Source of the DNA: Rhabditoides inermis
Taxonomy: Eukaryota; Nematoda; Chromadorea; Rhabditida; Rhabditidae
Direction of reading: 5' to 3'
DNA: 64,000 bases
Assembly: GCA_963966185.1 (NCBI GenBank)
Contig: CAWZYM010000372.1
Location: 160,213-224,212 of the forward strand
This document shows, piece after piece, positions 36,201 through 48,006 of this stretch. The position numbers and the translations under genes were made by a program. Numbering within the stretch: position 1 is the stretch's first letter; every line of letters starts with the position of its first letter. The notes beneath the pieces were generated by a model. That model ran no database searches. It was given only the letters and a program-made list of their open reading frames with translations, and was not told the DNA's origin.

Positions 36201-37767
36201 TTGATGCTGGTTGGTGCATTGCTATTCTGCTATGTATTTAAGTATGTATAATAATAATATTAATGTTTTAATATAATACTACTATATAATAATTGACTTG
36301 CTATATAGGAAAATAACTCATGCTGGTTGGTGCAAAATTATTGAATTAAATCGATAGAGGTGTGATAGAAGATTGACAGAGAGTGCCTCGAACAGAGGCG
36401 AGCCTCTATCAACCCTGTAACAACCCAAAAAAGGTCTATCGATGCGATAGAGGCTCAAACAGGAACTTTGATCGAAGAGCGTTCGAGGCTCGATTGAAAG
36501 GTAATATAATTGATAGAAGACGCCTTGAACAGAGGCGAACCTTCCATCAACCCTCTACTTATCGCTCGGAATGTAATGGGAATTCGTTAGTGTCAAACGA
36601 TAATGTTAGGGTCTATCGAAGCGATAGAGGCTCCAACGCGCGAGCGGAAGACGAAATAGTGTGCTTTCACTGGAGAGCGCAGAGGTCCGAATTCTGCGTT
36701 ACTGCCACTGCCTGAGAGGCGGAATATTTTTCGAAATTAATGTTGGTGAATGGCATGAATGGCATATCGCTCCACGCTTCCATACTGCAAAAGTTGGTTT
36801 CGGAGACAAAAGCGCTAACAAACGACGCCTTTTCACATGCTTCATGGCTCAGTGCATGTGCGCTGCGTTGTGAGCCACGAGCATCGCGGGTTCGACGCCG
36901 GTCATCGCCAAACGTTTTGCTCTTGTAAAAATGAGGAGTTGTGGCAGATTGTGGCAGAAATAAGTCACCACTGTTCCTTAAACAGTTTACTATGCGTAGT
37001 GTACATATTCATCTCTCATTCGTTATCGAGGTCCGAATAACAAGTGGTATGATTTCACGCTTTGCCAAATTCTTTAGTGATGTTCAGAATTCAGAATTCA
37101 GAATATTTAGAATTCAGAATATTTTTCTCGAATCAAGTAGCACACATTATCGGTTACGTAAATTACGGTGGGATACGGTAAAATACAGTAATACAATGCC
37201 AACTGCGAGTTCCAACAACACGGGTTTCGGTGGTCCCGAGGGTGCGTACGCGTTGTTGGTAAGAGAAACGAGAGGAATTAGTGATGTAATGTATAGTATA
37301 TCACAACTGTTCTGAAGTTCAAACTACCAACATAGATGTTAGATATATAACTTCCATTGTGAATTATTGGAACTTACTGTGCGCGAGCGGGGAAAACGAA
37401 AATAGCGGGAAGCAGTTGATTAAATACTAACATAGTACTTCGCACTGCAATCACAGACTCACAGGCTCTGCGCATTTGAAAACTGTGCGAAACGTACATG
37501 TGTTAAGTACTCTCTACACAGAAACCGTTGCGTCACAAATCAGAAATCATATAATAGGTTCAATCAGAAATTAGGAATTGACACAACCAGATAAGGGAAA
37601 ATAAAGAAAAATCGATAAATCGATAATCCTTGCAGAACATCAACCTGGCGCAGATCACGTCGATTCGTCGCACGATCGATCCGAAGACACTGGGGTCTAT
37701 GGAGGGAGACTGCGGTCAGATCCATGACCTGGACTATATGAAGAAGGCGTTTCTCACCGGGTTGTGA
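33251..37767 (+). CDS. Secreted Cys-rich protein (CPG4/DUF19-like)
   Basis: Eight exons: 33251-33281, 33330-33367, 33815-33898, 34273-34390, 35350-35403, 35582-35663, 36134-36209, 37636-37767; all in phase, 204 aa. Residues 1-16 are a signal peptide (MRSLLVIAVTAAVAFA). The mature part has regularly spaced cysteines: CLKACLKPM, KVCDRL, ECAVKC, IHCLDYEE, LPCLIR, ICKDLCDT, ACRSVECSTVC, SECPKS, GDCGQ. This helical Cys pattern resembles nematode secreted families such as the chondroitin proteoglycan 4 domain or DUF19; which one I cannot settle. Extracellular, function unknown. Two of its introns carry TTTG arrays and SINE-like inserts. An AATAAA lies 38 nt after the stop. Confidence 0.85.
34057..34268. 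repeat. CTACCGTA(G/A)CC cluster
   Basis: About nine copies of CCTACCGTAGCCCAC or CTACCGTAACTCAC in the intron just before the exon at 34273. Confidence 0.85.
34395..34653. repeat. (TTTG)n array 1
   Basis: About 64 nearly perfect TTTG units begin five nucleotides after the splice donor at 34391. The sequence is open in several frames only because of the repeat; not coding. Confidence 0.98.
34931..35332. repeat. (TTTG)n array 2
   Basis: About 100 nearly perfect TTTG units in the same intron as array 1, ending about 18 nt before the acceptor at 35349. The 34654-34930 spacer between arrays holds no exon in phase. Confidence 0.98.
35660..35735 (+). repeat. tRNA-derived SINE-like insert at splice donor
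   Basis: GTGAGTGGGTAGTGACGCGG starts right at the donor of exon 35582-35663 and continues into B-box AGTTCGATCCCCC. The element's own 5' end appears to supply the GTGAGT donor. Confidence 0.5.
36375..36640. repeat. Intronic duplication, about 145-bp unit
   Basis: Two copies sharing GAACAGAGGCGA, CATCAACCCT, GTCTATCGA.GCGATAGAGG and TCGATAG blocks. The latter contains a CGATAG/CTATCG palindrome. Confidence 0.7.
36846..36915 (+). repeat. tRNA-derived SINE-like sequence
   Basis: GGCTCAGTGCATGTGCGC (A-box-like) followed by GCGGGTTCGACGCCGG (B-box) in the last intron of the secreted protein gene. Confidence 0.5.
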
Positions 37768-37804
37768 TGTCACATTTCACTTTTTATGTGCCGTATGTAT
37801 TAGT

Positions 37805-37810
37805 AATAAA
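37805..37810 (+). terminator. Polyadenylation signal
   Basis: AATAAA 38 nt downstream of the TGA at 37767, a normal distance for a short nematode 3' UTR. Confidence 0.7.
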
Positions 37811-38029
37811 CTTCATAAAATACACTATTTTTGTGTGAATATGTCAGTAAAGATTATGAACGGTTCAAGAGCTGGAGCACAACCTTTTTTTCAAATATCA
37901 ACTCCGAAAAATCTTGAAATGTGATTCAAACGTATTTATGTGTATACTAAACTGTTCGAAATCAGCATATTTGATTTCGAGCACTTCCTAGGGTCATGGT
38001 GCAGTACAATGACAATAGCGCTTTAAGTA

Positions 38030-38144
38030 GCGGTCAGTCTCTACGAAACTCCCTTTGATACTGACTTCGAAACGCCTTCGAAACACGACCGAACATCCTG
38101 TTCTGAAGGCGTTTTGAAGGGGGTGTTTCGAAGAAACTGACCGC
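38030..38144. mobile_element. Short element with GCGGTCAGT termini
   Basis: GCGGTCAGTCTCTAC at the left is inverted as GAAGAAACTGACCGC at the right; the inside repeats TTCGAAAC/GTTTCGAA and GAAGGCGTT. Partial relatives are seen at 18674-18780 (CGGACAGTCTC; CGCCTTC; TTCGAAATCCTTCC). Same family as 14483-14608. Confidence 0.6.
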
Positions 38145-38707
38145 ACTTTTGGCTGAGCACGGGGTGAATTCGCAAACAGCGGCGCGCGGCGCAGTTGGCA
38201 ACGCTTCGCGAGCCCTGTGCGACGCGGTTTCCCTTTCATCTCGCCGCCGCCACTGTGGGTTTGCAGATCATACGCGCATCATAAGCCCGCGCCGCGCGAA
38301 TTGTGACCGGCTCTCTATTCTATTGCCAGCGTTTCAGGCTCGATCCACTCTGTGGTAGGCTTGACCGTACCCGTCTGCACTCTCAGCTCATTTCAAACAC
38401 CCGCTGTCCAACCCTCTTCGTCAGTGCGGTGTCAATCAAGCACCAACGGTTATGTGATCGCAGCGAACTAATTCTAAACACAATTGAATAGAGCGCTATT
38501 ATGTCTGCATGATGTGGCTTGCCACACAGTTCAGTGTGGAAAAGACATTTCCTGCTGTTTAAGCAGGGATTACTGTATGTGTGCCATAGACATCGGCCTC
38601 ACCTCACTTCCTATAAATAAGTCACTATAATTGTGTTTGCGTACTATACCTTTATATTACATTATTACATTACAGCGACTCAGCATATCTGTTCCACTGT
38701 TCTTTGG

Positions 38708-38760
<53 letters not shown>

Positions 38761-39271
38761 CTCAGCAAACAATCGTTTACGTGTTCACGAGAATCACTAT
38801 CGCATTGTCATCAACTGCAAGCCTTATAAAATCATATTCGATTATTTATTGTTTTGTTAATGTCATTACTGTGATATGTTCACTGTGATCAGAAATAATG
38901 TGTTCTTTTATAGGTTTTTTGTGTCGTATCGTATAGTATTGCGTTACAATTCGTGAATAGCAATAGTTGCAACAAAAAAACGAAACTAGTTTCTAACCTT
39001 CCAATCGTCATTTGCATTGCTACAAAGCTACGAAAACAAAAGCTACAAAGCCACAATCTACCGCCTCCCGCTCGATATCACACATTCGTCATTAGCCGTC
39101 TATTGTACGGAAGTATTCGCCGGCAAAGTGCTCCGCGTTCTTCACTCGGTAGCCAACCGCTGCGTAATCATTAATTTGCGGCGTATTATTATCAAAACCT
39201 CTGCCGTCGTCGCGCCGCTCTCTCGTCGGCGCACGATATTTCTGGTTGCCATGCCGCCGACACGAGTGTTG

Positions 39272-39331
<60 letters not shown>

Positions 39332-40017
39332 TTTTCTTTTTCAACTTTTCCACATCTCTCTGTCGACAGTGACAGTAGCGGTGTGAGAAAATGAAATCGG
39401 TCGTCCGATTCACAGTATTTTGCTGCGAAACTCATTGCTATTTTAGTTTCATTTTGTATACGTATTTGTTCTCGCCTGTTATTTTACTATGGGAGATCTC
39501 TGATAGAGTATTTGAATTTATCAGTTAATGTTATTAGTGCTGATGTGTTATTTGTTTCCGGTGTTATATTTATACTGCTTATCCCGCTATTTGAATGCTC
39601 TCCTACTTTACGGCTACCCTATTCCGTCCTCGAATTCTTTTTTTTTTGAATTTGAGGTCTCTGCCACATTCCGAAAATATATTCAACGTTCTAACATTCT
39701 ATTAGTGAATGCATGTTTATTGTATTTCATAGAAAATTTTAATTTCCGTTGCATCTCAAATACTGTACAAACCGTTGTTATTCTCGAAACTAGATTTATA
39801 TTTTATTTAAAATTATAGTCAAAAAAATTTGTATCCACTCTGTTTTGCAACCGCATCTACAACGTTTAATCAATTCTAAAATTCTGAATTTCCATTTTAC
39901 CTCTTTTTGTTTATGTCAGTGGTGCGATAGCGATAACCCAAGTGGTGGTACGGTGGTGCGATAGTGCGGCGGTGCGGTTTCCTAATGGCATTTTGTGCTC
40001 AGTTCTGTGAAAGAACA

Positions 40018-40090
40018 GAGGCCAAGTTGGTCGAGTGGTTAGCGCGCCGGTCTTCCAGTCTCCCGACAAGAAATCGATTTTCCACCGTAC
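40018..40090 (+). repeat. tRNA-derived SINE-like sequence
   Basis: GGTCGAGTGGTTAGCGCG is a strong A-box; the B-box side (GAAATCGATTTTCC) is degenerate. Read as a tRNA-derived relic. Confidence 0.45.
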
Positions 40091-40849
40091 CACTTTGTAT
40101 TGAATCTATGGAGTTCCTGAAAACTCACACAGAAAATGTTCCCTCGCCGTGAGAAAAGTTCCTGTACACATAAAAAATGAATTAGAATTAATATAATAGA
40201 AATATGTATATAATAAGAAATAAAATTTTAAATAGTTCCTGTACACATTTCCTGTACAAAGTTCCTTTTCATGTACACTTAAAGACCCTAGCCACAGATC
40301 TTTTTTCTGGCATCAATCGTATTCGTCTTTTGAGACCTGCTTCTTTTCAATCATATGTTGTAAAAACAGCAAGACTGATTTTTTCCGTTGTTACACCTGA
40401 CTGCAATTATGGCTAAATCTTTCATTTTTATGACTTCATAGAAAAGCTATGTACTAACAAATGCAGTCAATTCTTGAATACCTGAATATGGAAATGTAAA
40501 TTGTAAGATTGTCTTATTACCGATACCGACCTTTCAAGTACGCTTTTTCACCTGTTCATTGTTCTCGGTTATAAATGTATGTCTACACTCTTAACATTTA
40601 AAATAACTTAATGATTTTCCTCAAAGTTTGTCCGCTCTTTGAAGAACGCGGCTTTCTTTCTCTCTCACACACACACACTATCTACTCTACTCATTCGCAA
40701 TTTTTTTCCATTTCAAAGTATTTGTATTTAATGTAACTGTTGTTTACTTCATACTTAAGTAATGTATTTAAAATATATATATATTTTCTGCGCCTATCAA
40801 ACCTTTTCGTATCCTGCTCGCACAACACACAATCCTATCGAATAGATAC

Positions 40850-41830
40850 AAAAGGTGTAAATTTCCATTTCCGTAATAACTATGCCAACGCGAATATTGT
40901 GTGTATGCTTACGTAATGCCCTATGATAATAGACGCTTTCAGAATTCTTGTTCGCATTTGTAGTAACTATTATTATTTGTACGTGAAAACTCCGTCCTCG
41001 ATTGATGAGTGAAATAGAAATCTTTTAAAATTCTTGTTCACATGTGTAAGTATTTTACTACTTTTCGCGTAAGTGCCCTATCAGAAAACTATGCCGAAGA
41101 CGTTTCCTCAGTGATACGTTTTAACCACAGTTGTTCGGACAACATGCATGTGGCCAGGAAACGTGTCGCGAAGTTTTGAAATGCGTAGACGAGAGATAAC
41201 GAAGTATTTTTTGTTCAGACTATGGGTCTGTGATCGAATAATTTTCGACCGGAAAAGAACTCTTGTAATAGCTATGCATACGCGAATACTATTCCGATAT
41301 ACTTTATACTCATGCACAACACACATTTCTTTTAATCTAATACTGATTATGTATGCGCGTGTTCCTTCAATCGACGGAAATATAAGTGTTTCAGAATACT
41401 CGTTTACATTTGTAGTAAGAAGTATAACTTTTTGTGTATATTTTTAATTGCGCGTACGCCAATATCGTACCGAATACGTTACGCCCGAACACAGACCTTG
41501 CAGACAGTCTTTGTTGTTTCATTTCTATCACGCGATAATTATCAACTGTAAATTAGTATAAATGTTTCAGTCTTATCGAATTGCTAGGAAAAGTTGTACT
41601 TCCGTGTCCGTTAGATAATATATTTGATTTATTTATTTATTTTTCTATTATATAATTTCAGTAAATGGGCGTTCACAAGTTCACATTTGTAATAACTACG
41701 CTTAAATCTCTTTGTTTGTCAGATATAATGATTGATATGATTTTTTTGGAAGATTTGTTTCAGTCAATGGGCCTGTGCGAGTCGCTCTTTAGAAAAAATT
41801 GTTCACGTTTGTAATAACTACGCGTAGTTG
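40850..41830. repeat. Degenerate repeats with TTTGTARTAACTA core
   Basis: The core CACATTTGTAATAACTACG and variants recur at about 40956, 41042, 41407, 41687 and 41804. They are accompanied by CTATGC..ACGCGAATA and by TTTCAGTMAATGGGC blocks identical to the G-alpha start. Confidence 0.65.
41757..41800 (+). pseudogene. Copy of G-alpha first exon start
   Basis: TTTCAGTCAATGGGCCTGTGCGAGTCG copies the acceptor, leader and first codons of the real first exon at 42599-42625. It reads MGLCESLFRK and then a stop, with no good donor. A weaker copy (TTTCAGTAAATGGGCGTTCACA) lies at 41658. Confidence 0.6.
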
Positions 41831-42504
41831 GACCGGAATAATAATTTATAAAGAGAATAAATTGGTTTTCATTTCAGGGCCATGTTTCATAAATAAACTG
41901 ATTGGTAGGGACCACAACGTGACACGTAGAATTTCTATCGAAATCATGTAACATTTTCTGACTGGACACGTTACTTGTTCTAATGAGCGTAGAACGATTC
42001 GCCCTTCCGCGCTGATTTCAACGGTATTTGGTTTATGGGAAAACGTGCCCCGTAAAGTAGTGAAAATTGAGTAAATGTTATATAATGACGTCATATTTCT
42101 TTGATCTATCCGCCAGCGCCCAAAACAAGTAATGAAAAACTATGTTGTAAGATACGTGTTTTATCAAGTACTAATTGATTACAATCAAACAAAACTTACT
42201 GATACCGTCAGTAACAATTTTATTCATAATTTCACAGTTTATGACGTCATCAGTGCTTTGATCTAGCCGCCCTCTGTCGCACTTTCCCTGTGTGAGCGCG
42301 CACTCGGATGTGCGCGCGCCGTGCGGAATTAGAGCGCAACGTGAACAATGAACCCTATGGACATTATATATTTTTGAAATCAGCTTGGAACTATCTACAT
42401 TATTATTTCAAATCTAATACCACATTTAAACATCAGAAAATCTCGTTGTGGTCTCTACTGATTGGAAGCTGAAAATGCACGCGATGTTTTGTAACTCGTA
42501 ATAT

Positions 42505-42510
<6 letters not shown>

Positions 42511-42573
<63 letters not shown>
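42511..42573. repeat. (TA)n microsatellite
   Basis: About 30 TA units, 25 nt upstream of the acceptor and start codon of the G-alpha gene. Confidence 0.98.
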
Positions 42574-42575
<2 letters not shown>

Positions 42576-42597
42576 CGCCGATAAAGTTATTTATATT

Positions 42598-42604
42598 TTT
42601 TCAG
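42598..42604 (+). promoter_or_regulatory. Probable trans-splice acceptor of G-alpha
   Basis: TTTTCAG three nucleotides before the ATG at 42608. Either a spliced-leader acceptor or the end of a 5' UTR intron. Confidence 0.55.
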
Positions 42605-42607
42605 TCA

Positions 42608-44285
42608 ATGGGCGTGTGCGAATCATCCGAGGTGAAAGAACAGCAAGCGGTGTCGAAGAAGATCGATCGACAACTCAACCAGACCGCCAACACCATGATG
42701 CAGAAGCTGCTGCTGCTCGGTAGGCGGTTTGCTATTGCTTACTTGCTATTGTTTACTTTTCACTTTTATGTTCACTTTTACTTTTGTTATTGCTCTTACT
42801 CGGGGCGTCTTACTCGTATTTTTTCTCAGATCCTACACTAACACGCGAGTGGGAAAAAACAGCAGAAGCAAAGTGAACGGAAATTGTTGCACGGCTAACA
42901 TTTTGCAGTATTTTACATACAAACATTGTGGTCAGTGTTTAAAAAGACTCCTGAATTCCTTCGAAACACTTTGGAAACACCTTTACAGTATTCCTAACTA
43001 AGTACTCCCGTACGAAGAATGCGAAATGTGGTACTTCCGTGTGTGAAGATTTTCGTTTCAGGACCCGGCGAGAGTGGGAAGAGTACGTGTCTCAAGCAAA
43101 TGCAGTGAGTTTCTTCAACGTTTACATCTATTTTCAATTTATTCTGTTCACAAGTAGTTCCCATAGTTACGTGGATAAAGAAAAGCACTATGATTGATAG
43201 CGTTCGCTGTCAACTGCAAAATACTGCCTTTTTGCCGCGCCTATTCTTACAAACATTCCAAAATACCGCTGAACAATAATTACGGGGAATTGTCAGCAGT
43301 TTCTTACAAATGCACTGTGATTTCATAAACATACTGTCGAATTGCCATCGTAACTTTTCAAATCAAAAGATTCAAAAGAAACATTACGAAGCACTCTGGT
43401 ACAAATGTCTGGCATTTGGGCAAAATACAAAAAGAATTTTATTAATAATATCAAGTATCACTAATCCTTTTCAGGCTTCTACATTCTAATGGATTCTCGG
43501 ATAAGGACAAGTTGGAAAAAAAGTTTGTCGTCTACCTCAATACAATACAGGTAATGAAAACGTTTATAATGTATTTTTAACGATTCATTCACTACATGAA
43601 AAGTACGCAAAAATGGAGGAAAAATATGCAAAAAAAAAACGCAAAAAAGTGAGAGGAGGAGGAGAGAGAGAGAGAGAGAATCTGTTGCAGTCTATGCTCA
43701 CTTTACTCGATGCTATGGACAATATGGGATTCGTGCTGCAGGACGACACACTACAGGTCTTATTTAACCACGTTGTTGTTTTATCGACGAATGTTGTGTG
43801 ATAACAGCAGTAACTCTAACTGTTGATATAACAAAAATATTTTCCTCTCAATAAAAAAGTATGACTGTAACAAGATTTCGTTCCCGCCAGATGTCTACGT
43901 ATGTAGTTTCTAGAAATCAGAAACCATAAGGTAATAAATATTGGTACGTAGATGCTGAGAAGGTTAACCTCATGTAAAATGGGATCGAACACCCTTTCTA
44001 ACTATTTAACTGGATCACTAGACCAGATAACCAACTAGACTGTACCCTAGATAGGAGGTTGAATTCAAAAATCCATAATAACCACGAAACATTTTTTTTC
44101 TGATTCGATTGAGTTATGCATCTGTTAAAATGCTCGATTCGAAAAAAACGCGGAAGTATTAATGAGAAGGAAATGAAATGAAAAATGAAATAAATTTCAG
44201 AGTCAAGCGCGGTTTTTGCGCGAATCACATGCTGCAGACCCGACTGCCTTCACTCAGGAAGTGAAGACTGCGATAAAGGTAGAGA

Positions 44286-44328
<43 letters not shown>

Positions 44329-45524
44329 TCCCTTTTTCAGTCTCTCTGGAACGATGGTGGCGTACAGAAGAGCTACTCGCTCCGGAGTCAGATTCAACTG
44401 GCCGAAAGCGCGCACTAGTGAGTATTGATTGATTTATCGATTCATTGATTGATACGTTGACACTGAAATCCTTACATCTCTCATTTGTGTGTACTGCTTT
44501 CAGTATTCTAAGGAACACTTTTTTTTCATTTTCTCACACACGTGAAAAGCGCGTGAGTAAATTGATTCCCATAATTCATGCGAGTTTTCTCACGCTTTCT
44601 TCTTTTCGATTCGCTCGTGCGATTCTGATTCTCGCTATTTTATACGATCGCGTGACAAAAGGTTCGCTAGTGAACCGTTATTGAGTACACGCTTCGTTTC
44701 TCTTCACAATACAATATGTGAATGTTACAATTTGAGTTTTCCGCGAGACCACAATCTTTACGTAAGCAAAACGGGTGAAAATTGAGTTTCGGTGTGGAAA
44801 AGTCAATCGCCGAGAAATGTACTTGTGCATAATATTTCATACGCAACACCACAGTTTATAAATAAATTTAAAAAAAAATTATTTCAGTTTTTTCGAGAAC
44901 CTCGATCGCATCTCGGAGACAGAGTACATGCCCACGGCGCAGGTATGGATTTATTGATTATCGATTTATGTAATTCGTAATTATATTTTTACAGGATATT
45001 CTTCATACTCGAGTGCCCACGACAGGCGTCGTTCAAGTTGATTTCACAATAAAGGGAATCAATTTCGAGTGAGTCAATTCTAAAGTACGTCATGATCCTA
45101 TTGACGTTTACGGTAACAACATTCACTCATATGATTACTGCCGTTTTTTCTAAACCCAAGTGGCCGATTTCTGGTGATTTCTTATCATTTATGCGTCACG
45201 ATAGGGTCATTGAAATGTATATAGATTTGAATGAAATTACCACGCTCCTACTGAATTGTGTGTGTATTGACGTTTACTCATACATGCCATTTATTTACCG
45301 TGTCGTCGTGTCGTCCAGTGATAGTGAACAGTGAAATTCACAACGCCGGCAATTTCCCGCCTAGTTACTGGGAAAGTGTCTAGTTACGTAATAAAGTAAT
45401 GCTTCGAATATGTATTTATCAATATCTATATACGGGGCTGTTTTGTGAGAACAGCTAACAGGTAACAAAATACAGCCATCAATAACGCTGTTCAGACCTT
45501 TTAGAGGGAGTAAGGTAGGGAGAA

Positions 45525-45567
<43 letters not shown>

Positions 45568-45727
45568 GGAAGAGAGAAACAGAGAAAGAGAGAAAGAGAG
45601 AGAAAGAAAGAGACAGAGAGAGAGAAAGAAAGAGAGAGAGGAGAGAGAAAGAGAGAGAGAGAGAGTGAGAGAGAGAGAGAGAAACAGATAGAGAGAGAGA
45701 AACACAGAGAGAGAGAGACAGAGAGAA

Positions 45728-45768
<41 letters not shown>

Positions 45769-45923
45769 CCTCATTCTAGAGTGTTCGACGTGGGCGGGCA
45801 GCGTTCGGAGCGCCGGAAGTGGATTCACTGTTTCGATGACGTCAACGGCATCATATTCGTCGTGGCCATCAGCGAGTACGACCAGGTGTTGAAGGAGGAC
45901 AACAAGACGGTGCGTCTCCCCCC

Positions 45924-45982
<59 letters not shown>

Positions 45983-46635
45983 CCTCTCTCTCTCTCTCTC
46001 TCTCTGCCTCTCTCTCTCTCTCTGTCTCTCTCTCTCTCACCCCCCCCCCCCTCTATCTTTCCCTCTTTTCGAATCTCGAAATTCGGTGATGGACACTTTC
46101 TGTGCTTGTTATTGATCATCAAAACAAACTCATTACCGATGTTATCATGCAAGTCATATTTCGAAGGTGAAATGTAACAAACAAAAAGTTTTAGTTTATT
46201 CATTCAAAATTTGTATTAGTTCATTTCAGAATCGATTAATGGAAGCGCTGGATTTGTACGACGGTATTTGTAATAGCTCGTTCTTCGATAAGGTGGGATA
46301 TCTCTCGCTCTCTCATCTTTCTTTCCATCTCTCCTCTCTCTCTCCTCTCTCTCTCATCTCTCTCTCTCTCTCTCATCATCTATCTATCTCTATCACTCAT
46401 TCTCTATCATTTTTCGCTCCCTCTTACACTCAGCTTTCTGTATTAGATTTATAGACCGACATGTACTTTTCCCTGTAAACATATTATTGTGCGCACATTT
46501 TTAAAGTTAGTACCGCTTTGATCTTGAATTTCAATATTTCAGTCTTCGATGATTCTCTTTCTCAACAAGAAGGACCTCTTCGAGGAGAAAATACAGACGA
46601 CATCGCTGAAATGTGTCTTTCCCAACTATCAAGGT

Positions 46636-46668
<33 letters not shown>

Positions 46669-47043
46669 AGAGAAAGAGAGAGAGAGAGAAGGAGAAAGAG
46701 AAAAAGAGAGAAAGAGAGAAAGAGAGAGAGAGAGAGAGAGGAGAGGGAGAGAGATGGAAACTACGGTACTTGTGGTCTCGGAGAGTTGTAGCACAGGTTA
46801 AGGACCATCTAGTGACGGAAATCGAGCCGTTTTCGAGAAACGACTGAAAAGTTGCATATGTAGCTATTTGTATTTTTAGAGAAAAGAAATGCTTGTGCGT
46901 GTATAACTATAAGTCATAGTTTACTTGCCGGAACTCGAGAGAAAGGGAGTTCAATAGGTGCGATGACCGCGTAATTCCTAAGGATCCCGCCAAAACGAGG
47001 GACCAACCATACAATAGAGAGAAGATAGTAGAATGGGGAGCAT

Positions 47044-47088
<45 letters not shown>

Positions 47089-47449
47089 GAGAGACAGAGA
47101 GAGGGAAAGGAGAGAGAGAGAGAGATCCTAATTGCAGGTGGTTTGAATTACGACGACGGAGTCCGGTGCATTCGGAAAGAGTTCAGCAAGTTGAATAGAC
47201 AAGACAGGAAGGTCTACATACACGAGACCTGCGCAACCGACACGACACAGGTGCGTCGCTGGCGTGTTTCGAATGCTGGCGCAATAGAAGTTCATGACAC
47301 GAACTTTAGTGCAAACTTTGTAAAGATGTGAAAAAGTTTCTAACTTTGTAAAGACCGTTTATAAATTCATATTCTAGGTGCATGTCGTGATCAACAGCGT
47401 TATCGACACGATCGTCCAGGATAATTTGAAAGACACCGGTATGATCTAG
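42608..47449 (+). CDS. Heterotrimeric G-protein alpha subunit
   Basis: Thirteen exons: 42608-42719, 43062-43104, 43475-43550, 43691-43756, 44201-44278, 44341-44417, 44888-44942, 44995-45068, 45780-45909, 46230-46292, 46543-46633, 47138-47250, 47378-47449. All in phase, 349 aa, close to the usual 354. The N-terminus MGVCESS has Gly2 (myristoylation) and Cys4 (palmitoylation). Nucleotide-binding motifs: GPGESGKST (P-loop; Pro for the usual Ala), [11 protein letters not shown] (switch I, catalytic Arg), [17 protein letters not shown] (switch II, catalytic Gln), FLNKKD and TCATDT. The C-terminus NLKDTGMI lacks the Gi-type Cys, so pertussis toxin should not modify it. The protein is Gi/o-like in sequence and most like the divergent nematode chemosensory GPA proteins; no individual symbol is assigned. 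It couples receptors to effectors at the inner plasma membrane. Confidence 0.95.
45525..46065. repeat. (GA)n and (CT)n tracts flanking the switch II exon
   Basis: GA tract 45530-45767 ends about 12 nt before the exon at 45780; a CT tract at 45913-46055 begins right after its donor. In the pre-mRNA the two can pair around the exon. Confidence 0.9.
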
Positions 47450-47497
47450 ATGACACCGGTATGATCTAGACACCGGTATGAACCGGTATGATCTCAC
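47432..47497 (+). repeat. Micro-tandem copies of the stop-codon end
   Basis: GACACCGGTATGATCTAGA, the last codons and stop of G-alpha, is repeated directly after the stop (47451-47469), with two shorter CCGGTATGA units behind it. Confidence 0.9.
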
Positions 47498-48006
47498 TAT
47501 TCATGACGTCATCATCATGACGTCACCAAACACCAAATACACAGTTCGAATACGAGTTCCGTTTCACACGTTTTGCATATTTCTTGATTATCACTCGAAT
47601 GAATGCCTCTCGAATGAATTGACGATATTTTTTATGTTTTGTTTTTTTGCATTTGCTGTTACACCTTTTCCCCATTTCCCCCATTGTTCGCCAATACATG
47701 TATACAACTGTTTTATGCGCTGTGTGTTATTATTATCATTATTATTATTAGTTTCACTGATTATATTCACGCAAGACGCCCAAAAACTTCATAAAACACG
47801 ATACACGTTTCCTGTGTGTGGGACTATTAAAATGGAACGAGACTGTACAAAGGACGGAATAAATTGGTGCGAGACTGTACAGTGGACGGGCTAGCGGGGC
47901 TAAAGTGTGTGAGATCTGCAATGTGGAAACAAGCACCGAAGCGGGGAGAAATCATCGGTAACTGGTAAGGCTAGGCTAGGAGAGTAAATGAAAAGAGGAG
48001 AAATAG

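Larger units (their letters stand above)
38145..42595. other. Intergenic region without supported genes
   Basis: Contains CT tracts at 38710-38760 and 39275-39330, a tRNA-like SINE at 40018-40090, degenerate repeats at 40850-41830 and a TA tract at 42511-42573. Open frames here are short and lack splice context or family motifs. It should include the G-alpha promoter. Confidence 0.5.

Noticed and set aside
36846..36915. Possible functional tRNA genes at the SINE-like sites (2081, 25643, 35660, 36846, 40018)
   Set aside because: Box A and B look-alikes are present but acceptor and anticodon stems do not pair; only 14198-14270 folds properly.
45361..46203. 280-residue minus-strand open frame over the G-alpha gene
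   Set aside because: Antisense to the switch II exon and its flanking GA/CT tracts.
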